This document shows positions 9,056 to 17,841 of a stretch of 64,000 nt of DNA, one piece after another. Below the pieces are notes generated by a model. That model saw only the letters and a program-made list of their open reading frames with translations. It was not told the DNA's origin and did no database searches. Positions within the stretch are counted from its first letter, which is position 1. Every line of letters begins with the position of its first letter. The stretch comes from Tardiphaga sp. 709 (GTDB lineage: Bacteria; Pseudomonadota; Alphaproteobacteria; Rhizobiales; Xanthobacteraceae), in NCBI RefSeq assembly GCF_032401055.1, contig NZ_CP135529.1, forward strand, positions 3,284,501 to 3,348,500, written 5' to 3'. The position numbers and the translations under genes are program-made.

Positions 9056-10378
9056 TCACTGCACGGGATTGGCGCGCTCGAACTGGCGCAGCAATTTGTT
9101 GCCGCGCTCGGCTGCAGCGTCGAGGGCCTCCTGCGCAGGCTTTTTACCGCTGAAGGCCTGCTCCAGCTCATCCTCGATGGCGTCACGGATCAGCGTGAAC
9201 GAGCCGAGGCGCAATCCCTTCGAATTTTCCGTCGGCGCCTTGAGCGTGATCTGCTCGATGGATTTCACGGTGCCGGGGTTGCGGTCGTAAAAACCCTGCT
9301 GGCGCGTGAGCTCATAAGCGGCGCGCGTGATCGGCAGGTAACCCGTCTTCTGATGCCAGGTCGCCTGTACTTCAGGCTGCGAAAGAAACGCAAAGAACTT
9401 CGCGACACCCTTATATTCTTCGCGCGGCCGATCGCGCAGCACCCAGAGCGTGGCGCCGCCAATGATCGAATTCTGCGGCGCGGCCGTGACATCCGGCCAG
9501 TACGGCATCAGGCCATAGCCGACCTCGAATTTCGCATTGGCAAGAATGTCGGCGCGGGTGCCCGACGAGCCCAGGAAAATCCCGCATTCGCTCTTCTGAA
9601 ACCGTGGTTCAGCCGCTGTCGCACGGCCGCTGTAGTCGAAGACCTTGGTCTTCTGCCATTCGGCAAGTTGCGTAATATGCCTCACCATCAGCGGATTGTT
9701 GAAGGTGAGCACCGCATCCAACCCGCCAAGGCCATTGGACTTCGTCGCCACCGGAATGTTGTGGAATGCCGAGAAGTTCTCGACATTGATCCATGACGGC
9801 CAGGCCGTCGTGAAGCCGCAAACCGCACCTGCCGTCCGCAATCGCTTGGCAGCGACGCCGAGTTCGGGCCAGGTCCGCGGCGGCTCGTCCGGATTGAGCC
9901 CGGCGGCACGGAACAGATCCTTGTTGTAGTAAAGGATCGGCGTCGATGCATTGAATGGGAAGGACAGCATGTTGCCGGCCATGTCGGTGTAGTAGCCCGT
10001 AATAGCTGGCAGATAGGCTGACGGATTGAACGCCTCCGCCTGATCGCGCATCAGCTCATAGACGGGATAGGTTGCGCCTTTGGCGGCCATCATAGTGGCC
10101 GTCGCGATTTCGTTGACCTGGACGATGGCCGGCTGGCTCCGGGACCGGAAGGCAAAGATCGCCGCGGTGACGGTCTCGGTATAGTTGCCCTTGTAGACTG
10201 GAACGATGCGATAGCCCGTCTGGGTGGCGTTGAAATCCGCGGCCAGCTTTTCGACGTGCCGGCCGAGTTCTCCGGACATCGCGTGCCACCACTGAATGTC
10301 CGTGGCGCGTGCGGGCGTCGCCGTCTGGCTGACTGTCACCACGAGCGCGAGATATCCGAGCGCCGCCTTCAACTTCAT
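9056..10378 (-). CDS. Extracellular solute-binding protein, UgpB-like (glycerol-3-phosphate type)
   Basis: Periplasmic binding protein, 440 residues, with signal peptide MKLKAALGYLALVVTVSQTA ending ARA. The mature start IQWWHAMSGELGRHVEKL and later SFPFNASTPILYYNKDLF match the UgpB branch of the SBP_bac_1/8 family, which binds sn-glycerol-3-phosphate or its diesters for UgpAEC. No ugpA, ugpE or ugpC gene is adjacent. The gene is instead divergent from a membrane histidine kinase, 315 bases away. It may serve a transporter encoded elsewhere or act as a sensory binding protein for that kinase; both are inference. Confidence 0.85.
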   Translation of the reverse strand: MKLKAALGYLALVVTVSQTATPARATDIQWWHAMSGELGRHVEKLAADFNATQTGYRIVPVYKGNYTETVTAAIFAFRSRSQPAIVQVNEIATATMMAAKGATYPVYELMRDQAEAFNPSAYLPAITGYYTDMAGNMLSFPFNASTPILYYNKDLFRAAGLNPDEPPRTWPELGVAAKRLRTAGAVCGFTTAWPSWINVENFSAFHNIPVATKSNGLGGLDAVLTFNNPLMVRHITQLAEWQKTKVFDYSGRATAAEPRFQKSECGIFLGSSGTRADILANAKFEVGYGLMPYWPDVTAAPQNSIIGGATLWVLRDRPREEYKGVAKFFAFLSQPEVQATWHQKTGYLPITRAAYELTRQQGFYDRNPGTVKSIEQITLKAPTENSKGLRLGSFTLIRDAIEDELEQAFSGKKPAQEALDAAAERGNKLLRQFERANPVQ

Positions 10379-10693
10379 TTCATTCTGCCCTTACAACGCC
10401 GTCGGCTGCCGGCCTGCTGTGCTATCATTCTTGTCGGGAGGCCAAAGCTTCCGCCGCCCAATAAAATAATGATTCCATTATAGTTTTGATCGAAATTGCC
10501 CCGCACGGTGGCGTTCACCGGACACGATCTGCCGCAGCACTCTGTTGCGACGTCGCGGCGTTCGGTTCAATCGGGACTGCGCTAGTTCAACCAGTTGTTG
10601 CAGGTTAATAGCCAGCACCGCCTGTATTTGCTACATTGAACTGTCTCGCAACCTCAACGAAACTCTTTCAGACTAGAAAAACGAATTGCCGGG
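10379..10693. other. Divergent intergenic region, UgpB-like gene / histidine kinase
   Basis: 315 bases with no convincing reading frame. An AT-rich patch at about 10460-10485 (AATAAAATAATGATTCCATT) is the likeliest promoter area for the minus-strand gene. I see no clear operator or riboswitch-like structure. Confidence 0.5.
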
Positions 10694-12823
10694 TTGCGAC
10701 GCACGGCTGTCTCACCGATTGAACCTTTCGCCAGGCCGAATGACACAACTGTGGTGACGAGCCCGCACAACGGAGTTTCTGAAGGACAGGACGAGCTGGC
10801 GGCGCGAGGCCGGACCGGCGTCGTCGCGGCTGTCCGTGCGATTCCGATCCGCTGGCGCATTCTGTCCATCGCAGCCCTGAATTCCGCGGTCGTCCTCGTC
10901 CTGGCGGGCCTGATCTGGAGCGGCTCGCGGGTGCTGTCCTCGGCCTGGGACGACGTGCGCCAGGTCCGGCAATCCGATCAGGTTCTGGCCCTGCTCGAGA
11001 GCGAGACCGGCCGGCTGCAGAACCTGATCCATCGCTATATCAATCAGCCCAGCCCCGAACTGTTCGCCGAAATCCTGCTGTTGCGCGAGGCTGTGCTTGG
11101 GACACTGAATACCCGTGCCTCGACCGACCCCATGCTGTCAGGCTCGGTCGCTGAGCTGGAGCGCGTCACCGAGCGCTTCCTCAGCGGCTTCGGTGAATTA
11201 CGGACGCTTCAGACCACCATTGCCAAGACCTATGAGGAACAGGTGCTCGGGCCTGCCAAGGACATGGCGGGGCTGTACTCCATCATCGAAGGCGCCACCG
11301 GCCAGCGCGACGCGCTGATCTGGCCGGCACTCGGCAAGTCGCGTGAGGCATTCACCGCGATGCTGGTCGCCGCCAACGCCTATTATCTGTCGCTGGCATC
11401 CGCCTCGGCCGAGGATGCACGCCGCAACACAGAGACGATCGAGCGTACCATCCCGGTCATGACCGACCTCGCCGACAATGATCTACAGCGTATTGCGTTG
11501 CAGCGGCTCAAGGGACGCTCAGTTGCCCTCCGCCAGGGGCTCGCAAAACTGTCCGAACAACTCTCCAGCCGCACGGACCTGCTGCGCAATTCGATCGATG
11601 CCAGCCAGGCCGACACAATTGCTGCGATCGACGGCCTGTCCGTCAAGATGCGCCAGCGCGAGCAGTCCGCGCAGGCCACTTTCGACCGCACGCTGACGGC
11701 GATCTCCCGCAATGTCATGGTCATCGCCGCGGCATTCCTTGGGCTGATCATCACCGCAGGCATCATCATCGCGCTGAGCATCCGCCTGCCGCTGCAGCAG
11801 ATCATGGCCTCGATGCGCGCGATCACCTCGGGCGACTATGATCGCAAGGTCCAGGGCACGGCCGCCAAGGACGAGGTTGGCGCCATGGCCCGCGCGGTCG
11901 AGGTCTTCCGCGAGAATGCCGTCGCCAAGCGCGAAGCCGAGAACGAGCTGCGTGCATCGAAAGAAAAGGCCGAAAGCGCCTTGCTCGAACTAAATGCCGC
12001 ACAGCAGAATTTGATTGACGCCGAACGGCTGGCCGCACTTGGCGGTCTGGTCGCCGGCGTGGCCCACGAGGTCAATAATCCGATCGGCATCAGCCTGACG
12101 GTGGCATCAAGCTTCGCGCGGCGCTCGGAAATGTTCGAGGCCGAACTGCGCTCCAATGCCCCGTTGCGGCGCTCGCAACTGGAAGAATTCGTCAAGACGT
12201 CACGCGATGCGGCGCAGCAACTGGTCGCCAACCTGCATCGCGCCGGCGAGCTTATTCAGTCCTTCAAACAGGTCGCCGTGGATCGGTCCCACGCCGAACG
12301 GCGGCAATTCAGCCTCTCCGAGGCCACTGATCAGATCATCGCCAGTCTGCGCCCCGTCCTGAAGAAGGCTCCGATCACGCTGACAGTCGACGTGCCGGAC
12401 GGGCTGATGATCGACGGCTATCCCGGGTCCTACGGCCAGATCCTGACCAATCTGTTCCTAAATGCGGCCAATCACGCATTCCCGGACGGCAAGCCCGGCG
12501 CCATCGCTATCACCGCCAAGCCGCGCGGCACCGACGATATCGAGATCAGCTTCTCCGACAACGGCGCGGGCATGAGCCCGGACGTCCAGCGACAGGCGTT
12601 CGACCCGTTTTTCACCACCCGCCGCAACGAAGGCGGCACCGGCCTCGGCCTCCACATCGTGTACAATCTGGTGACCCAGCAGCTGGGTGGCCGGATGATG
12701 CTGGAGTCAAGACTGGGACAAGGCACGACATTTCGCATTATCATGCCGCGGGCCGCCACTGGCGCCGCCGGATCATTTGACGGGACTACGCAATGGCCGA
12801 CCAGGACGATGTCCTCTACCTGA
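10694..12823 (+). CDS. Membrane sensor histidine kinase with HAMP domain
   Basis: Sensor kinase of 709 residues. It has a first membrane helix at about 56-77 (ILSIAALNSAVVLVLAGLIW), a large periplasmic sensor region (about 80-335, mostly helical, no family recognized), a second helix at about 339-361, HAMP (GDYDRKVQGTAAKDEVG), a coiled coil, and the HisKA dimerization domain with phospho-acceptor H458 (VAGVAHEVNNPIG). The HATPase domain shows the N box (NLFLNAANHAF), FSDNGAGM and GGTGLGLHIV. The assigned start is TTG, without a clear ribosome site; GTG codons at 10751/10754 are alternatives. Its end overlaps the next gene by 31 bases. It probably feeds the receiver-kinase and regulator encoded downstream. 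Confidence 0.88.
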   Translation: MRRTAVSPIEPFARPNDTTVVTSPHNGVSEGQDELAARGRTGVVAAVRAIPIRWRILSIAALNSAVVLVLAGLIWSGSRVLSSAWDDVRQVRQSDQVLALLESETGRLQNLIHRYINQPSPELFAEILLLREAVLGTLNTRASTDPMLSGSVAELERVTERFLSGFGELRTLQTTIAKTYEEQVLGPAKDMAGLYSIIEGATGQRDALIWPALGKSREAFTAMLVAANAYYLSLASASAEDARRNTETIERTIPVMTDLADNDLQRIALQRLKGRSVALRQGLAKLSEQLSSRTDLLRNSIDASQADTIAAIDGLSVKMRQREQSAQATFDRTLTAISRNVMVIAAAFLGLIITAGIIIALSIRLPLQQIMASMRAITSGDYDRKVQGTAAKDEVGAMARAVEVFRENAVAKREAENELRASKEKAESALLELNAAQQNLIDAERLAALGGLVAGVAHEVNNPIGISLTVASSFARRSEMFEAELRSNAPLRRSQLEEFVKTSRDAAQQLVANLHRAGELIQSFKQVAVDRSHAERRQFSLSEATDQIIASLRPVLKKAPITLTVDVPDGLMIDGYPGSYGQILTNLFLNAANHAFPDGKPGAIAITAKPRGTDDIEISFSDNGAGMSPDVQRQAFDPFFTTRRNEGGTGLGLHIVYNLVTQQLGGRMMLESRLGQGTTFRIIMPRAATGAAGSFDGTTQWPTRTMSST

Positions 12824-14547
12824 TTGAAGACTCCGGTGATGTCCCGGAAGAATCCAATAACCGAAAATGGAAGATCGCGGTCATCGACGATGACCAGGCC
12901 GTGCATGAAGGCACGCGCTTCGCGCTGAGCGATTACACCCTGAACGGCCAGTCGCTGGAAATCCTGTCGGCCTATTCCGCTGCCGAAGGCCAGGCCCTGA
13001 TGCGCGAGCATACGGATATCGCAGCCGTACTGCTCGACGTCATCATGGAGACAGATGCGGCCGGCCTCGAACTGGTCGAGTTCATCCGCAACGAGCTGCA
13101 CAACGAGACGGTGCGCATCATTCTGCGCACCGGCCAGCCAGGACAGGCGCCGGAGCGCCGGGTCATCGTCGATTACGACATCAACGATTACAAAGCGAAG
13201 ACCGAACTGACCGCCGACAAGCTGTTCACGTCGCTGACCGCGGCGCTGCGCAGCTATCAGCAGCTCGAACGCATGGTGCAGACGCGGCGCGGTCTCGAAA
13301 TCATCATCGATGCGGCCTCGACGCTCTATGATTTCAAATCGATGCAGCGGCTTGCCGAAGGCGTACTGACCCAGATCGCCTCGCTGCTGAATGTGGATTG
13401 CGCCGGCATTCTGGTGCTGCGCGATGGCGGCGTTGTCGGCGACGACTATGCCGTCCTTGCCGGATCAGGCTGCTACAGCCGCTTCATGGGTACCGCGACC
13501 TCGCAGTCGCTCGACCCGGACCTGCGCCAGATGGTCGAAGAGGCCTTCAAGCGCCGCAAGCATGACTTCGCCGACCACCGGACGGCGCTCTATATTCGCA
13601 CCGGCAGCGGCCGCGAGGTTGTCGTGCTGCTGCAGGCGGAGCGGCAATTGTCGGAGACCGATCGTTCGCTGGTGGAGATCTTCGGCAGCCGGTTGTCGAT
13701 CGCCTTCGACAACGTGATCCTCTACCAGCAACTGCACGAGGCCAATACGCAATTGGAAGACCGCGTGGCGCAGCGCACCCGCGCCCTCATGCAGGCCAAT
13801 CGGCGGCTTTCGGCGCAGTGGCTGCGGCTGCAGCGCGCCAACGGCTTCAAGAACGAGATTCTGGGCACCGTCGCCCATGACCTGAAGAATCCACTCGGCG
13901 TGATCCTCGGCCGCACCGAGATGCTGACCGAGCTGATATCCGCGGGATCGCCGAAGGAAAACATCTCCGCGCAGGTCGATCACATCCGTGACGCCACCAA
14001 GCGACTGACCTCGATGGTCGATCACCTGATCTCCGACGCCATGGCGGACGCTTTCGATATCACCATCCGCCGTGAGCCGGTCGATCTGGCGACGCTGGTC
14101 CGGGACGTCGCGGAAGCGAACCGGCCGTCTGCGGTGAACAAGCAGCAGGATCTCTCCGTCTCGGCGCCGGCTCACCACGATCTCACCATGTGCGATGCCG
14201 ACCGGATGCGCGAAGCCATCGACAATCTCGTCAGCAACGCCATCAAATACAGCCCGATCGGCGGCAAGATCGCGCTGCTCATCACAGGCGACGCCGACTA
14301 TGTGCGGATCAGCATTAATGACGAAGGTCCTGGCCTGTCGCCGGAAGATCTCGACCGGCTGTTTGGCCGTTTTCAGAGGCTGTCAGCCAAGCCGACCGGC
14401 GGCGAAAGCTCGACCGGCCTCGGCTTGTCGATCGTCAAACGCATCATCGACATGCATGGCGGCGAAGTGAACGCACATAGCCCCGGCCCAGGCCAGGGCG
14501 CTACCTTCACCATCCTGCTGCCAGCCACCAGTGAGGGCCTGTCATGA
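12793..14547 (+). CDS. Receiver-DUF3369-histidine kinase hybrid
   Basis: Cytoplasmic hybrid signalling protein, 584 residues, no membrane segment. An N-terminal receiver (about 26-155) carries the acidic pocket IDDD and phospho-acceptor D82 (AAVLLDVIM). A DUF3369/GAF-like middle (about 170-320) follows, then a coiled coil and a HisKA domain with H362 (GTVAHDLKNPLG). The ATPase domain has NLVSNAIKYSP, INDEGPGLS and STGLGLSIV. It could take phosphate from the kinase before it and pass it, or an allosteric signal, to the OmpR-type regulator after it. It overlaps both neighbours (31 and 4 bases), so the three are co-translated. Confidence 0.9.
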   Translation: MADQDDVLYLIEDSGDVPEESNNRKWKIAVIDDDQAVHEGTRFALSDYTLNGQSLEILSAYSAAEGQALMREHTDIAAVLLDVIMETDAAGLELVEFIRNELHNETVRIILRTGQPGQAPERRVIVDYDINDYKAKTELTADKLFTSLTAALRSYQQLERMVQTRRGLEIIIDAASTLYDFKSMQRLAEGVLTQIASLLNVDCAGILVLRDGGVVGDDYAVLAGSGCYSRFMGTATSQSLDPDLRQMVEEAFKRRKHDFADHRTALYIRTGSGREVVVLLQAERQLSETDRSLVEIFGSRLSIAFDNVILYQQLHEANTQLEDRVAQRTRALMQANRRLSAQWLRLQRANGFKNEILGTVAHDLKNPLGVILGRTEMLTELISAGSPKENISAQVDHIRDATKRLTSMVDHLISDAMADAFDITIRREPVDLATLVRDVAEANRPSAVNKQQDLSVSAPAHHDLTMCDADRMREAIDNLVSNAIKYSPIGGKIALLITGDADYVRISINDEGPGLSPEDLDRLFGRFQRLSAKPTGGESSTGLGLSIVKRIIDMHGGEVNAHSPGPGQGATFTILLPATSEGLS

Positions 14548-15281
14548 GCCAGAGCCCGCATATCGTCATCGTCGACGATGAAGCGCCCGCCCGCGAGATG
14601 GTGGGCGACTATCTCAAGATGCACGGCTTTGCCGTGACCCTGTGCGACGGCGGCAAGAGCCTGCGCAGCGAGATCGAGACCAAGGTGCCGGATCTCGTGG
14701 TGCTCGACCTCAACATGCCCGAAGAAGACGGGCTCTCGATCATCCGTGACCTCAAGAGCCGCATCAATGTGCCGGTGATCATGCTCACCGCCACCGCAAG
14801 CCCGATCGACCGTGTCGTCGGCCTCGAACTCGGCGCCGACGATTACATCGCCAAGCCCTGCGAACTCCGTGAATTGATGGCGCGCATCCGCTCGGTCTTG
14901 CGCCGAAGCACGCCGGTGAAGGGCGCAGCAGCAGACGCAACGCCTGCCAAGGAGAGCAAGGATCATCTCGTGCGCTTCGGCACGAAATGGCTCGATCTGG
15001 AAGCGCAGGCCCTGCGTGATGATGAGGGCAACGAACATCCGCTGACGGCCTCCGAATTTGGCCTGCTCAAGGTATTCGCCGCGAATCCGAAGCGCGTGCT
15101 CTCGCGCGAACGGTTGCTCGAACTGGCCAATGCCCGCGACGCCGAGGCTTTCGACCGGGCGGTTGACCTGCGGATCATGCGAATCCGCCGCAAAATCGAG
15201 CCCGATCCGACGAAACCCGCCGTCATCCGTACAATTCGCGGCGGGGGCTATTTGTTCTCCCCGGTGGGCGACAAGGCCTGA
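14544..15281 (+). CDS. OmpR/PhoB-family response regulator
   Basis: DNA-binding response regulator, 245 residues. The receiver domain has acidic pocket DDE at 11-13, phospho-acceptor D55 (LVVLDLNMPEEDG), the conserved Thr in LTATAS and Lys in YIAKPCE. The C-terminal winged helix (about 140-240) shows LTASEFGLLKVF and IRTIRGGGYLF. It begins with a 4-base ATGA overlap with the hybrid kinase gene, making it the output of this pathway. Targets are unknown; the divergent UgpB-like gene and the downstream ECF/cyd genes are candidates by position only. Confidence 0.93.
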   Translation: MSQSPHIVIVDDEAPAREMVGDYLKMHGFAVTLCDGGKSLRSEIETKVPDLVVLDLNMPEEDGLSIIRDLKSRINVPVIMLTATASPIDRVVGLELGADDYIAKPCELRELMARIRSVLRRSTPVKGAAADATPAKESKDHLVRFGTKWLDLEAQALRDDEGNEHPLTASEFGLLKVFAANPKRVLSRERLLELANARDAEAFDRAVDLRIMRIRRKIEPDPTKPAVIRTIRGGGYLFSPVGDKA

Positions 15282-15475
15282 ACACCCCTTTTGGAATCTA
15301 TCTCATTCAATTTACACGCATTTCACCTCTGAATGTTTCGTCCCTAGCCCTGCGACGAAACAATTCTCCGGTTCCATGAAACCATTTTCCGCTTTTGAAG
15401 CAGACGCCCTGAAACCCGGGCTCCTTAACAATCCTCCCAACGAAGCCGCAACGCGGTCTCTTACGGGAGTTAGTC

Positions 15476-16087
15476 ATGCAGAACGTCATCGCCCTCAATG
15501 CCGCCGGTCAGCAGGGTATAATTACGGCCCGCGCCACCTCGGACGAGATGCTGCTGGAGAATATTGCCAGCGGCGACCGCACAGCGATGCACACGCTTTA
15601 TGCCCGGCACAATGTGCGGGTCTATCGCTTCGTTCTCCGCATGCTGCGTGACACGTCGGCGGCGGAAGATTTGGTCAGCCAGGTGTTCCTCGATGTGTGG
15701 CGGACCGCCAGCCAGTTCGAAGGCCGCTCGCAGGTCTCCACCTGGTTGTTGTCGATTGCACGCTTCAAGGCGCTGACTGCGCTGCGCCAGCGTAAATATG
15801 AAGACATCGACCAGGACGATGTCATGGAAATCGCCGACCAGGCCGATACACCTGAGGCATCGCTCGATCGCAGCCGCACCAGCGCCATTCTTCGCGCCTG
15901 TGTCGCCAAGCTGTCGCCGGCGCATCGCGAGATCGTCAACCTCGTCTACTATCATGAGAAGTCAGTGGAAGAGGTGGCCGGCCTGATCGGTATCCCCGCA
16001 TCGACGGTGAAGACCCGCATGTTCTACGCCCGCAAGCAGCTCGCCGATCTCCTGAAGACCGCCGGCATCGACAGTATCGCAGCGTAA
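15476..16087 (+). CDS. ECF-type RNA polymerase sigma factor
   Basis: Extracytoplasmic-function sigma factor, 203 residues. Region 2 spans about 36-105 (LYARHNVRVYRFVLRML, then SAAEDLVSQVFLDVW). Region 4 spans about 140-195 (LSPAHREIVNLVYYHEKSVEEVA, with the helix-turn-helix around IPASTVKTRMFYARKQL). A ribosome site (GGGAG) precedes the ATG. No anti-sigma gene lies beside it: the previous gene is a response regulator and the next a quinol oxidase. Its regulator must be elsewhere or it may be controlled transcriptionally. A terminator follows, so it is probably a single-gene unit. Confidence 0.9.
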   Translation: MQNVIALNAAGQQGIITARATSDEMLLENIASGDRTAMHTLYARHNVRVYRFVLRMLRDTSAAEDLVSQVFLDVWRTASQFEGRSQVSTWLLSIARFKALTALRQRKYEDIDQDDVMEIADQADTPEASLDRSRTSAILRACVAKLSPAHREIVNLVYYHEKSVEEVAGLIGIPASTVKTRMFYARKQLADLLKTAGIDSIAA

Positions 16088-16149
16088 TCTGCCGCGTTCC
16101 TTTTGTTCTAACGTTCCAGAGTCAGTTCGCGTAAACCTCCCCACCTCCA

Positions 16150-16182
16150 GCGACCCGGACGGGATGCCCCCTTCCGGGTCGC
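16150..16182 (+). terminator. Rho-independent terminator after the ECF sigma gene
   Basis: A 10-base perfect stem (GCGACCCGGA / TCCGGGTCGC) with a 13-base loop, followed by ATTCTGTTT. It lies 62 bases past the sigma-factor stop and separates it from the oxidase operon. Confidence 0.75.
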
Positions 16183-16260
16183 ATTCTGTTTGGAGCTGCG
16201 GCCTTGTCATCGTCGGCAGGCGCACGAACTTTCGCATCGACCTGCGCAATACATCTGACA

Positions 16261-16277
16261 AAATTGGACAAATTGTC
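16261..16277. promoter_or_regulatory. Possible operator upstream of cydA
   Basis: Palindrome GACAA-A-TTGTC (16267-16277) in an AT-richer stretch that also contains a near copy just upstream (TGACAAAATTG). It sits about 155 bases before the cydA start. Oxidase operons of this type are commonly controlled by redox or stress regulators, but I cannot assign this site to one. Confidence 0.3.
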
Positions 16278-16431
16278 TACGAGTCCGACGGCGAACGCCA
16301 ATGTGGGCAGATGGACAGCCTTTTCAAGACGTTGCCGAATGCGGGCGGCCAACTAACGAAAGACCTCGCACAGTTTCGCCCGCGCGCTCTGCATGATAGA
16401 ACACGTCCAGACTACACATGGACGGATGCAG

Positions 16432-17841
16432 ATGTTCGAAGGCTTTGACCCTGTCATACTAGCCCGAGCGCAATTTGCGTTCACGATGTCATTTCACATC
16501 ATCTTTCCCGCGTTCTCCATCGGGCTGGCGAGCTATCTCGCGGTGCTCGAAGCGCTCTGGCTGTGGACCGGGCGCGACGTCTTCCTCAACCTGTTCAACT
16601 ACTGGCTCAAGATCTTCGCCGTTGCCTTCGGCATGGGCGTGGTCTCGGGCATCGTGATGTCCTACCAGTTCGGCACCAACTGGTCGGCCTTCTCCGACAA
16701 GGCCGGACCAATCATCGGCCCGCTGATGGCCTATGAAGTCCTCACCGCCTTCTTCCTTGAGGCTGGCTTTCTTGGCGTCATGCTGTTCGGCCTCAAGCGC
16801 GTCGGTCCAAGGCTGCATTTCTTCGCTACGCTGATGGTTGCGATCGGCACATTGTTTTCGGCCTTCTGGATTCTCTCGGCGAATTCCTGGATGCAAACGC
16901 CGGCCGGCTACAGCATCAACGATGCCGGCCAATTCGTTGCGGCCGACTGGTGGAAGGTGATCTTCAATCCATCCTTCCCCTATAGGCTCGTCCATATGGT
17001 TCTTGCGGCCTATCTCACCACGGCTTTCGTGGTGGGCGCGGTCGGCGCCTGGCATCTGCTCAAGGATACGCGCCTGCCCGGCCCGCGCGTGATGTTTTCC
17101 ATGGCGATGTGGATGGCCACACTGGTCGCGCCGCTGCAGATTCTTGCCGGCGATCAGCACGGCCTCAACACGCTCGAGCACCAGCCAACCAAGATCATGG
17201 CCATGGAAGGCCATTTCGAAAGCCATCCCCATGGTGCGCCGCTGATCCTGTTCGGTATCCCAAGCCAGGCCGAAGGCAAAGTGAACTACGCTATCGAAGT
17301 ACCCAAGCTCGGATCGCTGATCCTGAAGCACGACCTGAATGCGCCAATGGCCGGGCTCGATACTGTTCCGCGCGAAAACTGGCCGCCGGTGCCGGTGACC
17401 TTCTGGTCGTTCCGCATCATGGTCGGCATCGGCTTCCTGATGCTGGGGCTGGGACTGCTGAGCCTCTTCATGCGCTTCCGCGGCAAGTTCTATGAGTCGC
17501 GTTTGCTTCACAGCTTTGCGCTCGCGATGGGCCCGGCCGGCTTCATCGCCGTGCTGGCCGGCTGGGTGACGACCGAAACGGGGCGGCAACCGTTCACGGT
17601 GTTCGGCCTGCTGCGAACAAGCGCTTCGGTTTCGCCGCTGGCGGCACCAGCCGTGGCGTCGTCGCTGATCGCCTTCGCCATCGTTTATTTCCTGGTCTTC
17701 GCTGCCGGCACGATCTATCTGCTGCGGTTGATGGCCGTGCCGCCCCATCATGATGAGCAAGGCCCGGCCGGCAACGTCCCAAGTCGCGCGGCGGGCATTA
17801 CCCCGGCTGTGGGTGCAACCGCATCGGGGCGCGCGTCATGA
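16432..17841 (+). CDS. cydA: Cytochrome bd-type (cyanide-insensitive, CIO-like) quinol oxidase subunit I
   Basis: Haem-bearing catalytic subunit that oxidizes quinol and reduces oxygen at the inner membrane, 469 residues with about nine membrane helices. H22 in the first helix (AFTMSFHIIFPAFSIG) corresponds to a conserved haem ligand. The motifs DQHGLNTLEHQPTKIMAMEG and GWVTTETGRQPF are diagnostic. The quinol-binding loop is short, as in the CIO branch rather than E. coli bd-I. ATG 16432 (MFEGFDP) is the family-like start; in-frame ATGs at 16393 and 16426 exist. The stop overlaps cydB by 4 bases. High-affinity or cyanide-tolerant respiration is the known role of the family. Confidence 0.94.
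   Translation: MFEGFDPVILARAQFAFTMSFHIIFPAFSIGLASYLAVLEALWLWTGRDVFLNLFNYWLKIFAVAFGMGVVSGIVMSYQFGTNWSAFSDKAGPIIGPLMAYEVLTAFFLEAGFLGVMLFGLKRVGPRLHFFATLMVAIGTLFSAFWILSANSWMQTPAGYSINDAGQFVAADWWKVIFNPSFPYRLVHMVLAAYLTTAFVVGAVGAWHLLKDTRLPGPRVMFSMAMWMATLVAPLQILAGDQHGLNTLEHQPTKIMAMEGHFESHPHGAPLILFGIPSQAEGKVNYAIEVPKLGSLILKHDLNAPMAGLDTVPRENWPPVPVTFWSFRIMVGIGFLMLGLGLLSLFMRFRGKFYESRLLHSFALAMGPAGFIAVLAGWVTTETGRQPFTVFGLLRTSASVSPLAAPAVASSLIAFAIVYFLVFAAGTIYLLRLMAVPPHHDEQGPAGNVPSRAAGITPAVGATASGRAS

Noticed and set aside
10751-10756. GTG-GTG as the true start of the membrane histidine kinase
   Set aside because: No ribosome site is visible before it either, so I kept the longer TTG start and flagged uncertainty.
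16489-17760. 423-codon open frame on the minus strand
   Set aside because: It is antisense to the well-supported cydA gene, is Gln/His/Arg-rich as high-GC shadow frames are, and lacks a ribosome site.
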